DNA of 64,000 nucleotides from Heyndrickxia sp050281185 (GCF_050281185.1 NZ_JBNNWS010000009.1:124001-188000); one strand, 5' to 3'. Numbered from the stretch's first letter, positions 16,532 to 25,400 are shown. Numbers and translations are program-made. The notes: generated by a model from the sequence alone, not told the origin.

Positions 16532-17998
16532 TTAGCTGTATGGATAAGATCGTTTTTCATGTTGAATGGAAATCCATTTAGTGGTTGTAAATGCATCTAG
16601 ACTCCATTCTCCATTTAAACGGCCGACACCTGAGTTTTTTACTCCTCCAAACGCTACATTCGGCTCATCATTAATAGTTCCATCGTTTATATGAATCATA
16701 CCTGTATCCATTAACTTAGCAAGTTCTGCACCACGTTCCACGTTTCTTGTATGAATAGCACCACTTAATCCATAAGGGGTTTGATTCGCGATCGAGATCG
16801 CCTCCTCGTCGCTAGAAGCTTTCATAATGGATACGACTGGAGCAAAGAACTCTTCATTTGCAATGGTCATGTCAGGAGTGACTTCAGTAAATACAACTGG
16901 TTCAACAATATTTCCAATGACATTGCCTTTAATGATAGGTTTGGCACCTTCCTCTATACCTTTTTCAATCAATGCCACTGTGTTTTGCACCTGGCGTTCA
17001 TTAATTAATGGACCAATTATTGTACTGTTATCTTTTGGATTGCCGCAAGTTAATGTTGATACTTTTGATACATATTTCTCTACAAACTCATCGTATATTG
17101 CTTCATGAATAATTATGCGATTTGCAGACATACAAATTTGACCTTGGTGAGTAAAACGACTGAAGACAGCTGCACTGACAGCAAGGTCAATATCCGCATC
17201 TTCTAAAACGACAAGGGCGCTGTTTCCACCTAATTCTAAATGTACTTCTTTCAGGTTTCTGCCGGCTACTTCACCAATATGTTTTCCTGTTTTAGTAGAT
17301 CCCGTAAATGAAATAGCACGAGGAATAGGATGTTCTACAAAACGATCACCGATCTCGGAAATTTCTGTCGTAATAACATTTAATAAGCCTTTTGGAAGTC
17401 CCGCACTTTCAAATATCTTAGCGATCATCGTACCGCCGGTGATAGGAGTATGCTCGTGTGGCTTTAATACAACGCCATTCCCACTAGCTAAAGCTGGTGC
17501 AACGGATTTCATAGATAGGAAGAAAGGAAAGTTAAATGGGCTTATTACTCCAACCACACCGACTGGAACTCGATATACGCGATTTTCTTTACCATCTATT
17601 GGAGAAGGTAAGATTGAACCATTCATTCTCATTGGTAATGAAGCAGCTTCTTTCAACATATTTTGTACTAGGCCAATTTCAAATTCTGCTTTTAATCGTG
17701 TTCCACCAATTTCATCGATAATGACATCAACGATTGCTTCACGATTTTCTTCAATAATATTGTAAGCTTTATCAAATACATTACGTTGGATAATCGGATT
17801 CGTTTTTGCCCATTGTTTTTGAACGTTTTCCGATGACTTATAAGCTACATCAAGATCTTCTAAACTGGCAGCTTTATAACTTGCAATTATCTCTCCATTG
17901 TAAGGATTCTTGTTTTCTATTGTTAGGCTGCTTGTGCCTTCTCTCCATTCACCATTTAAGTACTGACTGTTTAATGTTTTGAAATTTAACACTGCCAT
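16532..17998 (-). CDS. yfmT: Aldehyde dehydrogenase (YfmT/vanillin-dehydrogenase-like)
   Basis: 488 residues from the ATG at 17998 (AGGAG 9 bases upstream). The NAD(P)-dependent aldehyde dehydrogenase motifs are intact: the LELGGNSALVVL glutamate near residue 253 and the catalytic cysteine near 287 in GQICMSANR, then the C-terminal SGVGRLNGEWSLDAFT. It oxidises aldehydes, probably aromatic ones such as benzaldehyde or vanillin, to acids. It directly follows the soluble chemoreceptor gene, the same pairing as B. subtilis yfmS-yfmT, so an oxidised product or its aldehyde may be what the receptor senses. The pair is probably transcribed together from the sigma-D-like promoter at 18911. Confidence 0.87.
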   Translation of the reverse strand: MAVLNFKTLNSQYLNGEWREGTSSLTIENKNPYNGEIIASYKAASLEDLDVAYKSSENVQKQWAKTNPIIQRNVFDKAYNIIEENREAIVDVIIDEIGGTRLKAEFEIGLVQNMLKEAASLPMRMNGSILPSPIDGKENRVYRVPVGVVGVISPFNFPFFLSMKSVAPALASGNGVVLKPHEHTPITGGTMIAKIFESAGLPKGLLNVITTEISEIGDRFVEHPIPRAISFTGSTKTGKHIGEVAGRNLKEVHLELGGNSALVVLEDADIDLAVSAAVFSRFTHQGQICMSANRIIIHEAIYDEFVEKYVSKVSTLTCGNPKDNSTIIGPLINERQVQNTVALIEKGIEEGAKPIIKGNVIGNIVEPVVFTEVTPDMTIANEEFFAPVVSIMKASSDEEAISIANQTPYGLSGAIHTRNVERGAELAKLMDTGMIHINDGTINDEPNVAFGGVKNSGVGRLNGEWSLDAFTTTKWISIQHEKRSYPYS

Positions 17999-18013
17999 CT
18001 CAATCAACTCCTA

Positions 18014-18874
18014 CTAGTTATTTTTTAGTTCTAAGTTTTCTTTCGCTAATTCAGCAAGATTTTGGATATTGGTGTTGATTTCTTCCATTGTAGCTGTCAG
18101 CTCCTCAATCGCAGCGGACTGTGAATCAGATTCGACATTTGTTTTTTGTATATCTTGATTTAGGCTTTCAATAATATCTTTAATTGTTTTTGTAATAGAT
18201 TGTATTTCATCTACTTGTTGTTTGGATCCCGTTGCCATTTTTCTGATTTCATCTGCTACAACGGAAAATCCTCTTCCGTGTTCGCCAGCACGTGCCGATT
18301 CGATTGCTGCATTTAATCCAAGTAAGTTACTTTGATCAGCAATTCCTTTAACAACTACTGACACCTCTTCTATAAGCTTTACGCTATTATTTACCTCAAG
18401 GGATCTGTCAGAAATAAGTCTCATATTTTCTGCTAATTGTGAAATGGAAGTTGCCATTTCTAAAATTGTTTTGGTCACCTCTGATATTATGACGGAAAGG
18501 TTGTTAGCCACACTTGAGAGCTTGTTTGCCTTATCAACATTTTGGCCGATGCCAACCCCTCCAATGACTCTTCCATCCTCATCTCGAAGCGGTACTGCAT
18601 GTGAAATGAGACTAACTCCTAATATTTCAGCGGGTACAATCATCGCCTGATTTTTATTCTCTCGAATGGCTTTCGTAATGATATCTCCTTCAATTAAAGG
18701 ATCTCCCGGTGCAACATTCAAAGAGAATGATTTAGCTGGAAAGTTCATAATCAATTTTTCAGTATCATAAATACCGATTGTAATATCATCATTTACTAGT
18801 GCTTGAATATAGGGTCCAGCGTTTATAAAGGATTGCAGCATTGGATGAATCTCAGTCTCAATACTTATTGTCAT
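18014..18874 (-). CDS. yfmS: Soluble chemotaxis signalling protein YfmS
   Basis: 286 residues without a membrane helix. The N-terminal sensor part (residues 1-120, with GDPLIEGDIITKAI and SHAVPLRDEDGRVIGGVGIGQ) is followed by a short MCP signalling domain with the tip LLGLNAAIESARAGEHGRGFS near 185-205. It lacks the long methylation helices of membrane receptors. It is a cytosolic chemoreceptor that would couple to CheA/CheW. The start ATG has GGAGGAAGAAG upstream. A sigma-D-like promoter precedes it, and the aldehyde dehydrogenase gene follows after 15 bases. Length and context match B. subtilis YfmS. Confidence 0.87.
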   Translation of the reverse strand: MTISIETEIHPMLQSFINAGPYIQALVNDDITIGIYDTEKLIMNFPAKSFSLNVAPGDPLIEGDIITKAIRENKNQAMIVPAEILGVSLISHAVPLRDEDGRVIGGVGIGQNVDKANKLSSVANNLSVIISEVTKTILEMATSISQLAENMRLISDRSLEVNNSVKLIEEVSVVVKGIADQSNLLGLNAAIESARAGEHGRGFSVVADEIRKMATGSKQQVDEIQSITKTIKDIIESLNQDIQKTNVESDSQSAAIEELTATMEEINTNIQNLAELAKENLELKNN

Positions 18875-18910
18875 TCTTCTTCCTCCTATCTAATAAATCT
18901 TCTTATAATA

Positions 18911-18937
18911 TATATCGGTATTTTTCTGAAATAATTA
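18911..18937 (-). promoter_or_regulatory. Sigma-D-like promoter for yfmS-yfmT
   Basis: On the minus strand TTAA, 15 bases, then ACCGATAT. The flagellar sigma-D consensus is TAAA-N15-GCCGATAT, so 7 of 8 bases of the -10 and 3 of 4 of the -35 match. It lies about 37 bases before the yfmS start. Flagellar-regulon control fits a chemotaxis protein. Confidence 0.6.
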
Positions 18938-19027
18938 AATATATGAAAAGTTCATTTATATACGATAGAATCAGAATATAGAAACAAGATGGAAGAGATA
19001 AAATATATAAACAACGATCAGCATTCA

Positions 19028-19087
19028 GTATTACGGCGATCAAAAGTGCCAAACTTTTGCCCGAATTGTGGTCAAAAGCTCATATAA
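19028..19087 (+). pseudogene. Remnant of a YdjI-type zinc-ribbon C terminus
   Basis: The segment matches the end of ydjI (13085-13130), with a shared CCAAACTTTTGCCCGAATTG block and an in-phase ending CGQKLI then stop. A one-base deletion before the CPNC codons breaks the frame. No complete gene is present here. It is probably the relic of a duplicated ydjI or of a recombination event. Confidence 0.6.
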
Positions 19088-19192
19088 ACTGATAGGATGG
19101 TACTTTCGCTTCAATAAAGAAAGAGAACTGACCTTTTTGTATTTTAAAGTAAAAGCTGTATCCCATTTTTCTTAATCAGAAAGGTGCCTAAA

Positions 19193-19615
19193 ATGATAAA
19201 TGTAAATAAAATGGTTATTGCTGTTAAAGGTGTTATTTTAAATGAAGGAAAGGTGTTAATTGTAAAACGAGCAATCGATGATGAAATTGGTGGAGGAACT
19301 TGGGAATGTGTTGGGGGAAAAATAGAGTTCGGCGAAGATTTAGAAATAGCATTGGTGCGAGAAATTAAGGAAGAGGTTGGCTTAAATGTTACGGTTGAGA
19401 AGATTTTATATGCAACCACTTTCAAAACCGATCCTACAAGACAAGTAGTCATTCTTACATACTTATGTAGAAGTGAAAATAAACATGTCATTCTTTCCAA
19501 GGAACATACTGACTACCAGTGGGCAACAAAAAAACAATTCAAATCACTGCTGCCTCCAGAAATAATGAATGATTTTGAGAAACATCATGTGTTCAGCTCG
19601 AAAGAATGGCTATGA
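19193..19615 (+). CDS. NUDIX hydrolase
   Basis: 140 residues from the ATG at 19193, which follows AAAGGTG by 6 bases. The Nudix box is complete: GGKIEFGEDLEIALVREIKE, then EVGL, matching GX5EX7REUXEEXGU. It hydrolyses a nucleoside diphosphate linked to another group, with Mg2+, in the cytoplasm. The N terminus VIAVKGVILNEGKVLIVKRA is typical of housecleaning-type members. The substrate is unknown. It stands alone, with a terminator-like hairpin at about 19651-19682. Confidence 0.88.
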   Translation: MINVNKMVIAVKGVILNEGKVLIVKRAIDDEIGGGTWECVGGKIEFGEDLEIALVREIKEEVGLNVTVEKILYATTFKTDPTRQVVILTYLCRSENKHVILSKEHTDYQWATKKQFKSLLPPEIMNDFEKHHVFSSKEWL

Positions 19616-19650
19616 TTCTTATTTAAGTCAATACGATGAATAAAGGAATG

Positions 19651-19683
19651 GGATCTTAAAATTATTAAGAGATCTCACTCGTT
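19651..19683 (+). terminator. Terminator after the NUDIX gene
   Basis: GATCTTAA pairs with TTAAGAGATC (one bulge), with CGTTTTT shortly after. Confidence 0.55.
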
Positions 19684-19763
19684 TTTCAATAATAACCTTT
19701 AACATAGCTTTTGCATAAAATATAGCTCACAAGGAATATGTAGCAATGATAAAGGAGAGTATC

Positions 19764-19799
19764 ATGTACACAATTGGACAAGTAGCTAAATTTATATAA
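19764..19799 (+). pseudogene. N-terminal fragment of a MerR-family regulator gene
   Basis: AAAGGAGAG precedes an ATG that encodes MYTIGQVAKFI and then a stop. MYTIGQVAKF is the standard start of the MerR winged helix, but the rest of the HTH is absent. The next open frame is a truncated CPBP protease gene. A deletion has probably joined the first codons of a MerR gene to the middle of another gene. Confidence 0.6.
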
Positions 19800-19834
19800 A
19801 CTAGTCTCAAAAGTTCATAACCTTTTTAGTTTCA

Positions 19835-20458
19835 ATGAAGTTTGCAAAAGATAAATTTAAGAATAAACTTAAATTATCTGTGATTTTTACTGCGAGTATC
19901 ATTCAAGCCTCCCTATTTTTGATAACTTTGTTTCTCGTATCTAAAAATAGTGAAGTAGACTCTATTTTTACTATTTCTTCATGGGGAATGCTGATCTATT
20001 TCTTTTTTAAAAACTTTCTTGCAGGGCCACTAGGAGAAGAATTAGGGTGGAGAGGTTTCGCTCAAACGGAGCTCCAAAAGAAGCATTCGTCATTAAAAGC
20101 TTCAATAATCATAGGGTTTTGGTGGGGGCTGTGGCATCTGCCTATATGGTTTACTATGGGGTATATGGGCATTGATTTAATCAAATATATTCTATTCTTT
20201 ATGATTGCACTCATAGCTACGAAGATCGTCATGACCGCATTTTATAACTTAAATCAAAATTTAATCATTCCAATCATGATCCACCAACTCTTTAATTTTT
20301 TTATTGGCTTAATAAACGGAAACTTATTGGAATTAATCATGTATAGCGCAATTCTTTATTCAGTGGTGGCAGTTTTGCTCATCGTGATAAATCCAAAGAA
20401 CATATTGTATGGAAAGGAAGATACAAACGTTATTAATGGAAAGCATTATATGATTTAG
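19835..20458 (+). pseudogene. CPBP (Abi/CAAX-type) intramembrane protease, N-terminally truncated
   Basis: 207 residues. The motifs of the CPBP family are intact: GEELGWRGFAQ (EExxxR) near residue 68, WWGLWHLPIWF (first histidine) and IMIHQLFNF (second histidine). Full-length members usually have several more membrane helices before the EExxxR motif and are 250-300 residues long, so the N terminus seems to be lost. No ribosome site lies before the first ATG, and the frame opens just after the MerR fragment. The family includes prenyl-protein proteases and bacteriocin self-immunity proteins. It is most likely non-functional, though a short membrane protease could still be made. Confidence 0.6.
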
Positions 20459-20571
20459 TGATAGAAAAGGTAATTCTTGAAATTATGTTAAAATTTAAAA
20501 TACAGAGAGTATGCAGAGAACGGGCCATTTAATGGAGTAAGTCTTTTAAGTTATTAGACCTCATAATAAAA

Positions 20572-20606
20572 AAGCTGATGAGTTTGCATTTATAACTCAT
20601 CAGCTT
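20572..20606 (-). terminator. Terminator of the TrxR-like gene
   Basis: The perfect 13-bp stem AAGCTGATGAGTT/AACTCATCAGCTT is followed on the minus strand by TTTTTTATT. Confidence 0.88.
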
Positions 20607-20611
20607 ACATT

Positions 20612-21520
20612 TTAAAATCTATCTAATGTTATATCCATGTTTATGCTTGAAGCAGCCTTATTGCCGTCGGCTGCAGCAATCATCAAAGAAGAGGGTCCTA
20701 CCTTTTCAGTTTCACCTGCAATATATATCCCCTTCGCTGTTGTTCGTCCAGCACCGTCTGTGATAATTCCTCCGTTTTCATCAACTTGACAATTTAATTG
20801 TTCAGCAAATTTATTTGGGCGATAAAAACTCGGTACTATGAAGCCACCACTTCTTAGAATGTTTTCACCTGATTCTAATTCAATACTTTCTAAGTTACCA
20901 TTATCTCCATGTAAGTTTTTAATAACTGCTGTATATACCTTAATCTTTTTACTTTCAAAGTCATTTCGCACTTTATTGGGTAGTTGATGACCATTAGTAA
21001 AAACGATTAAATCCTTCGACCAATTAAAAACCAATTTAGTCAGATGAATAAGGTGTTTATTATTTTCTGCAATTATAGCTAACGGCTTGTCTCTAAGCTC
21101 CCAACCATCACAATATGGGCAGCTGAATAAACTTTTACCGTAATATTGTTTAATCTGTGATAAGGGAAATTCTTCTTGTATACCAGTAGCTAACAGTATT
21201 TTTTCTGTTATATAAGATTTATTGTTGGATGTATTGACTAAAAATAAATCCGTTTGATCATCTTTATTTACCACAATAACAGTCTCATTCGAAATTGAAA
21301 CAGAAGGATACGATTCTAATTCTTTAATTGCGATATTTTTAAATTCTTGCGGTTTAATTCCATCTCTTGTTAAAAAACCATGTGACTCATGAGTTACACG
21401 GTTTCGATTTGTTCCATTATCAAATATGGCAATTTTTCTACGCGCTCTTCCTAAAGTTAAAGTTGCACTTAATCCGGCGGGTCCTGCACCAATTACAATA
21501 CAATCAAATTTATCCATCAT
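20612..21520 (-). CDS. Thioredoxin-reductase-like NAD(P)/FAD-dependent oxidoreductase
   Basis: 302 residues from the ATG at 21520 (GAGGAGG 6 bases upstream). The FAD-binding GxGxxG lies at the N terminus (VIGAGPAGLSA). The redox-active pair C134-P-Y-C137 in SCPYCDGWEL and the C-terminal GIYIAGE flavin motif match low-molecular-weight thioredoxin reductases. The N-terminal region (ESHGFLTRDG) is that of the TrxR-like group common in firmicutes rather than canonical TrxB, so the partner (a thioredoxin-like or other disulfide protein) is not certain. It is next to an Rrf2-type regulator gene on the same strand, which is now broken, so its control may be altered. Confidence 0.82.
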   Translation of the reverse strand: MMDKFDCIVIGAGPAGLSATLTLGRARRKIAIFDNGTNRNRVTHESHGFLTRDGIKPQEFKNIAIKELESYPSVSISNETVIVVNKDDQTDLFLVNTSNNKSYITEKILLATGIQEEFPLSQIKQYYGKSLFSCPYCDGWELRDKPLAIIAENNKHLIHLTKLVFNWSKDLIVFTNGHQLPNKVRNDFESKKIKVYTAVIKNLHGDNGNLESIELESGENILRSGGFIVPSFYRPNKFAEQLNCQVDENGGIITDGAGRTTAKGIYIAGETEKVGPSSLMIAAADGNKAASSINMDITLDRF

Positions 21521-21592
21521 TATTTTCCTCCTCATTCATAATATATATAATAGAGTTTTAATATCTACAATTTAAGTAAAAGACTTCATGAT

Positions 21593-21996
21593 TTATATAG
21601 ATGTCTTATTCATTTTGTTAGCCAGATCAACTATACGTGTTTGAGCCAATTCATTTAAAAGCTTTTCCTCGGCTGATTAGATCGCTTTCTGAATTAAACA
21701 ATCAGGATTATGGCCGAGACAATAATCAAAAATAGGCGTCAAACCTTCAATAGCTTTTATAACATCGAGTAATGAAAGTTCTTTCCAGCCAGGTTTTAAT
21801 TTATAGCCACCATTTGCACCTGAGACAGATTCAATCATACCTGACTTTACTAATTTTGTTAGTATTTTAGATAAGTATGTCGTTGAAACTTCTTGGCGTT
21901 CAGCTAATTTTGCCACACCAATATGCTCATCGGGAGGATTAATAGCTAAAAATAACATGGTGTGGAGAGCATAGTTCGTTGCTTTTTTTACTTCAT
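21593..21996 (-). pseudogene. Rrf2-family transcriptional regulator, broken by frameshift and stop
   Basis: The full frame would start at the ATG at 21996, which has TAGGAG upstream. Codons 2-3 lack one base (ATGAAGTA instead of a likely ATGAAAGTA), which shifts the frame before KKATNYALHTMLFLA, the usual Rrf2 start. A second lesion is a TAA at 21677 after QKAI; translation beyond it continues sensibly as SAEEKLLNELAQTRIVDL to the stop at 21593. The middle part carries the winged helix and a CLGHNPDC cysteine pair. Two independent lesions make it a dead gene. It probably once controlled the neighbouring flavoprotein gene. Confidence 0.8.
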
Positions 21997-22057
21997 ATTA
22001 TTACTCCTATTGTAGACTTAATATATCTATAATATTCACTTAAGTTTTTAATGTCAA

Positions 22058-22144
22058 ATGAAAAATAATAATGTCACAATTCAAGAAGCTACATTACTAA
22101 GTTCAGATGAAATAATTAGTAATTGTGGACTGTTTTCTAAATAA
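22058..22144 (+). CDS. Possible 28-residue peptide (low confidence)
   Basis: ATG to TAA encodes a short peptide containing a single cysteine (ending NCGLFSK). It is followed after 12 bases by a strong terminator. There is no clear ribosome site. It may be a small peptide gene, the relic of a longer gene, or chance. Confidence 0.2.
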   Translation: MKNNNVTIQEATLLSSDEIISNCGLFSK

Positions 22145-22156
22145 CACGGTTTTTTT

Positions 22157-22191
22157 AAGCATTACTATAACAACATAGTAATGCTTTTTTT
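22157..22191 (+). terminator. Strong terminator without an obvious upstream gene
   Basis: The perfect 12-bp stem AAGCATTACTAT/ATAGTAATGCTT has a 6-base loop and is followed by a T run. It ends whatever is transcribed from 22000-22150, possibly the short peptide frame or a small RNA. Confidence 0.8.
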
Positions 22192-22345
22192 CTGGTTTCA
22201 TTATCGTTAAGATGCTAAAAAAAATAAAAAAGTGAATTTTCTGTTATCCTTAGTTGCTGCGAACGGATTCCTAAAATAACATTAAACTAACAGCTTTTAC
22301 AACTCTATTACATTACGATGCTATGCTATTGAAGAGGTGATCATA

Positions 22346-22993
22346 GTGGCAACAATTTTAATTGTCGAGGATGAAATTCCTATTAGTGAGTTAATTAAAA
22401 GAAATCTTCAATCGGTTGGACATAAATGTATGACAGTTTTTGATGGACAGTCGGCTATTAATGAGCTGGATCAGCGTGAAGTCGATCTTGTCTTACTTGA
22501 TATTATGCTTCCAGCGATGAACGGATATGAGGTTTTTCAACAGATTCGAGGGATCCCTACTATTTTTTTGACAGCACGGAGCAGTTTGACGGATAAGGTG
22601 AAGGGCTTGACATTAGGTGCTGACGATTATTTAGTTAAGCCTTTTGAAATGTTGGAATTGCTGGCGCGAGTGGATGCAGTGCTAAGGCGTACGAAGAGGG
22701 AAAGTAAGGTTTTTAAGCTGGATAGGTTGAAAGTTGAATTTGAAAGTCGGCAAGTGTTTTTGAATGAACATTTAGTTGAATGTACCCCTAAAGAATTTGA
22801 TTTACTAGAAGTGCTGGTCAATAATCGAAACATTGCATTATCTCGGGATAAGCTGTTAGAGCTTGCTTGGGGCTATGATTACGTTGGAGATACGCGGACG
22901 GTAGATGTTCATATTCAAAAGCTAAGAAAGAAGTTGGATATGGAGGGGAGAATTAAAACGGTTTATAAAATGGGATATCGTTTGGAGGTGTAG
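22346..22993 (+). CDS. OmpR/PhoB-type response regulator
   Basis: 215 residues from the GTG at 22346 (AGAGG 8 bases upstream), which gives the usual MATILIVEDE start. The receiver domain has acidic residues E-D at 9-10, the phospho-acceptor D52 in LLDIMLP, T in FLTAR and K in LVKPF. The C-terminal winged helix (from about residue 125, CTPKEFDLLEVLVNN to VDVHIQKLRKK) binds DNA. It is coupled to the histidine kinase gene two bases downstream. The likely target is the secreted-protein gene that follows, but this is an inference from position only. Confidence 0.92.
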   Translation: MATILIVEDEIPISELIKRNLQSVGHKCMTVFDGQSAINELDQREVDLVLLDIMLPAMNGYEVFQQIRGIPTIFLTARSSLTDKVKGLTLGADDYLVKPFEMLELLARVDAVLRRTKRESKVFKLDRLKVEFESRQVFLNEHLVECTPKEFDLLEVLVNNRNIALSRDKLLELAWGYDYVGDTRTVDVHIQKLRKKLDMEGRIKTVYKMGYRLEV

Positions 22994-22995
22994 CG

Positions 22996-24396
22996 GTGAA
23001 ATCGCGGACCTTTTTATTTACACTTATTCTATTTCTCCTCTTTTTTTATAGTGGGATTTTGTTCGTTTTAGTTGTGACGCTTAAGAGTAATTTAGATAAT
23101 TCGAAGGATCGTAGTCTTAGAGAGCATTATTTTATTGCATCATCGTATGCGAAGGACATGTATGCATTGGAGGGAAGGGGAACTTCGGTTGAGAGTGGAA
23201 TCAAATCGCTCTATCATTCATATGTTGATTTTTACAGCAAACAAAAAGTAATTTTGATTATTTCTAAAGAGAGCAAACCACTTTATACAGATATGATGAG
23301 AGATTCTATTAAATCGCCTAAAATCCCTAATCTTTCAAAAACAAGTGGACGTCTTGTTTCGATGGAAAAGCTCGGAAATAAGGATTATATCCGTGTAGTG
23401 GGTACAATACCAGCACCATATGATACTTATACGCTTGCTTATTATTATGATGTATCTGCAATTATTTCTTCGTGGAACAAAATGACAGTTATGCTGTTTT
23501 CGATTGGAATTGTATTTTGTGGTTTGCTTTCCGTGTGTTTATTACTTGTATTAAATCGAGTTTTTAAACCACTACAGCAAATTTCAGCCGCATCCAAAAG
23601 CATTGCCCAGGGGCAGTATGCGAATCGGCTTAAGGTTAAGGGGCGAGATGAGCTTGCGGAGATGGCAAGTAGTTTCAATCATATGGCGGAGGAAATTGAG
23701 AGTCAGATACAGCAGTTAGCTACAGCGGCAGAACAGAAGCAGCAATTTGTTGATAATTTGGCACACGAGCTTAGAACCCCATTAACCACTATTTATGGTT
23801 ATGCGGAATATATTCAGAAGGTTGTTCGCTCAGAGGAGGACAAATTATTTGCGACAAATTACATAATGTCTGAGAGTCGTAGACTTCAGACAATTGCTTA
23901 TCGCTTGTTGGATATGGCAACTCTTCGTGGAAATAAAATTGAACGGAACAATGTTCGTATGGAAAAACTGGTGCATGAGTTGGAGCAAGCAATGTCCTTC
24001 AAGTCAGGAGAGGGAAAAATAAAGATGATCTATGAGTATCAGTTTGACACATTATTGTGTGATGCAGATCTGATGCATATTCTGCTAGTGAATTTAATTG
24101 ATAACGCAATGAAAGCCTGCAGTCCTGATGGAGTGATCAAGCTGGCAGCATATTTAGAGAAGCAAAAGAAAGTAATTGTTGTTCAAGATAATGGTAAGGG
24201 AATGACGAAGGAACATCTTGCTCACATTATAGAACCTTTTTACCGAGTAGATCCTTCCCGGAGTCGTTCCGAAGGTGGTGCTGGACTGGGCCTTGCACTA
24301 TGCCAGCAGATCGCAGTCACTCATGGAGCAAAGCTGAGCTTTTCATCTGAGCTGGGGAAAGGGACAACGGCTAAATTAACTTTTACAAGTCAGTAA
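22996..24396 (+). CDS. Membrane sensor histidine kinase
   Basis: 466 residues: TM1 near residues 5-30, an extracellular sensor of about 130 residues, TM2 near 160-182, HAMP to about 240, HisKA with phospho-accepting H257 in LAHELRTPLTT, and HATPase with the N box (LVNLIDNAMKAC), G1 (DNGKGM) and G2 (GGAGLGLAL). It would autophosphorylate and pass phosphate to the adjacent regulator. The GTG start has GGAGGTG before it. The sensor region has no recognised ligand-binding fold. Confidence 0.92.
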   Translation: MKSRTFLFTLILFLLFFYSGILFVLVVTLKSNLDNSKDRSLREHYFIASSYAKDMYALEGRGTSVESGIKSLYHSYVDFYSKQKVILIISKESKPLYTDMMRDSIKSPKIPNLSKTSGRLVSMEKLGNKDYIRVVGTIPAPYDTYTLAYYYDVSAIISSWNKMTVMLFSIGIVFCGLLSVCLLLVLNRVFKPLQQISAASKSIAQGQYANRLKVKGRDELAEMASSFNHMAEEIESQIQQLATAAEQKQQFVDNLAHELRTPLTTIYGYAEYIQKVVRSEEDKLFATNYIMSESRRLQTIAYRLLDMATLRGNKIERNNVRMEKLVHELEQAMSFKSGEGKIKMIYEYQFDTLLCDADLMHILLVNLIDNAMKACSPDGVIKLAAYLEKQKKVIVVQDNGKGMTKEHLAHIIEPFYRVDPSRSRSEGGAGLGLALCQQIAVTHGAKLSFSSELGKGTTAKLTFTSQ

Positions 24397-24483
24397 TAAG
24401 TTAATGATAGTTCGATAACATTCCATTTATATACTTACAACTGTGATCACATCACACATTAAAATGTAAAGGAGACGGATGAA

Positions 24484-25356
24484 ATGGAAAAAAGAAATGA
24501 AAGGAAAAAAATGGTCCTAGGATCAGTAGGAGCTATTACAGCTGCTACATTGATATTCGGGGGTATTAGTCAAATCGTAAAAGCAGCAGAAGAAAGTAAA
24601 ACAGAATTTGTTTCTACCAGCTACAACTTACCATATGTAGGATCATTGAACAGCAATGTTCCTGTGGACTATGTAAAAAAGGATTACAAAATAAAGTTTG
24701 TTGGCAAAGATCAGCCAACGGTAAACGATATGAAGATGGAAGAGGCAGCAGAGCTTGCTAGTCAAAATTTGTGGAGAATCTTTCATGTCGATCTAAGTGG
24801 ACAAACGTTGGAAATGATGTACAGTCCGATTAGTACAACTCAGTTACGTGCAATATGGAATGTGCATGTGAAGGTGAATGATCGGTTATCTTATGATTTT
24901 GCTCTAGATGCTGTCACTGGAGAAAATCACTCGATTTCGAAGTGGATGTATCATAAAGCAGATATTCGTGAAGGAATGGATAAAAATTTAATTAAGAACA
25001 ATGAGGAGTATCAAAAATTAGCAAAAGTAGCAGCAGAAAAATATCAATTAATATCTGATAAAGTAGCATCTGTGAAATATATTTCCCAAGGGTATCAAGA
25101 AAATGAAGGAGGGGCAAAGAATTCTGATATTACTTTCCAAGTGAGATCAGATAAAGGAGAAATCGCTCAACTTACTTTCTCTAGGTATAATAAAGAATTG
25201 CTTAGTGTGGAATATAGCAGCTGGATAAAAGAAGCGGATCGTTATCAAAAGCAATTGGAACAGGAAACAAAAGTACAAGATCCAGATATTGTGATTACTG
25301 ATGAGCTAATGAAAAAAATCCAAGAAAATGGATCTCCGATTGAAATTAAAAAGTAA
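24484..25356 (+). CDS. Exported or membrane-anchored protein of unknown function
   Basis: 290 residues. A basic N terminus (EKRNERKKMVLG) and one hydrophobic helix (residues 12-33, ending VKAAEE) suggest a signal peptide or anchor. The remaining 250 residues look like two PepSY-like alpha/beta units (MEEAAELASQNLWRIFHVDL, then EYQKLAKVAAEKYQLI), but no definite family could be named. It follows the two-component genes in the same direction after 87 bases, with AAAGGAGACGG as ribosome site, so it may be a target or accessory of that system. A terminator follows at 25401. Confidence 0.65.
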   Translation: MEKRNERKKMVLGSVGAITAATLIFGGISQIVKAAEESKTEFVSTSYNLPYVGSLNSNVPVDYVKKDYKIKFVGKDQPTVNDMKMEEAAELASQNLWRIFHVDLSGQTLEMMYSPISTTQLRAIWNVHVKVNDRLSYDFALDAVTGENHSISKWMYHKADIREGMDKNLIKNNEEYQKLAKVAAEKYQLISDKVASVKYISQGYQENEGGAKNSDITFQVRSDKGEIAQLTFSRYNKELLSVEYSSWIKEADRYQKQLEQETKVQDPDIVITDELMKKIQENGSPIEIKK

Positions 25357-25400
25357 AGAGAAAACACGATTATTATTAATTAATTAATTCTCATAATTAC

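Noticed and set aside
24442..24456. Fnr/Crp-like site TGTGATCACATCACA before the exported protein gene
   Set aside because: The half-sites are five bases apart instead of six and there is no supporting context; it may be chance.
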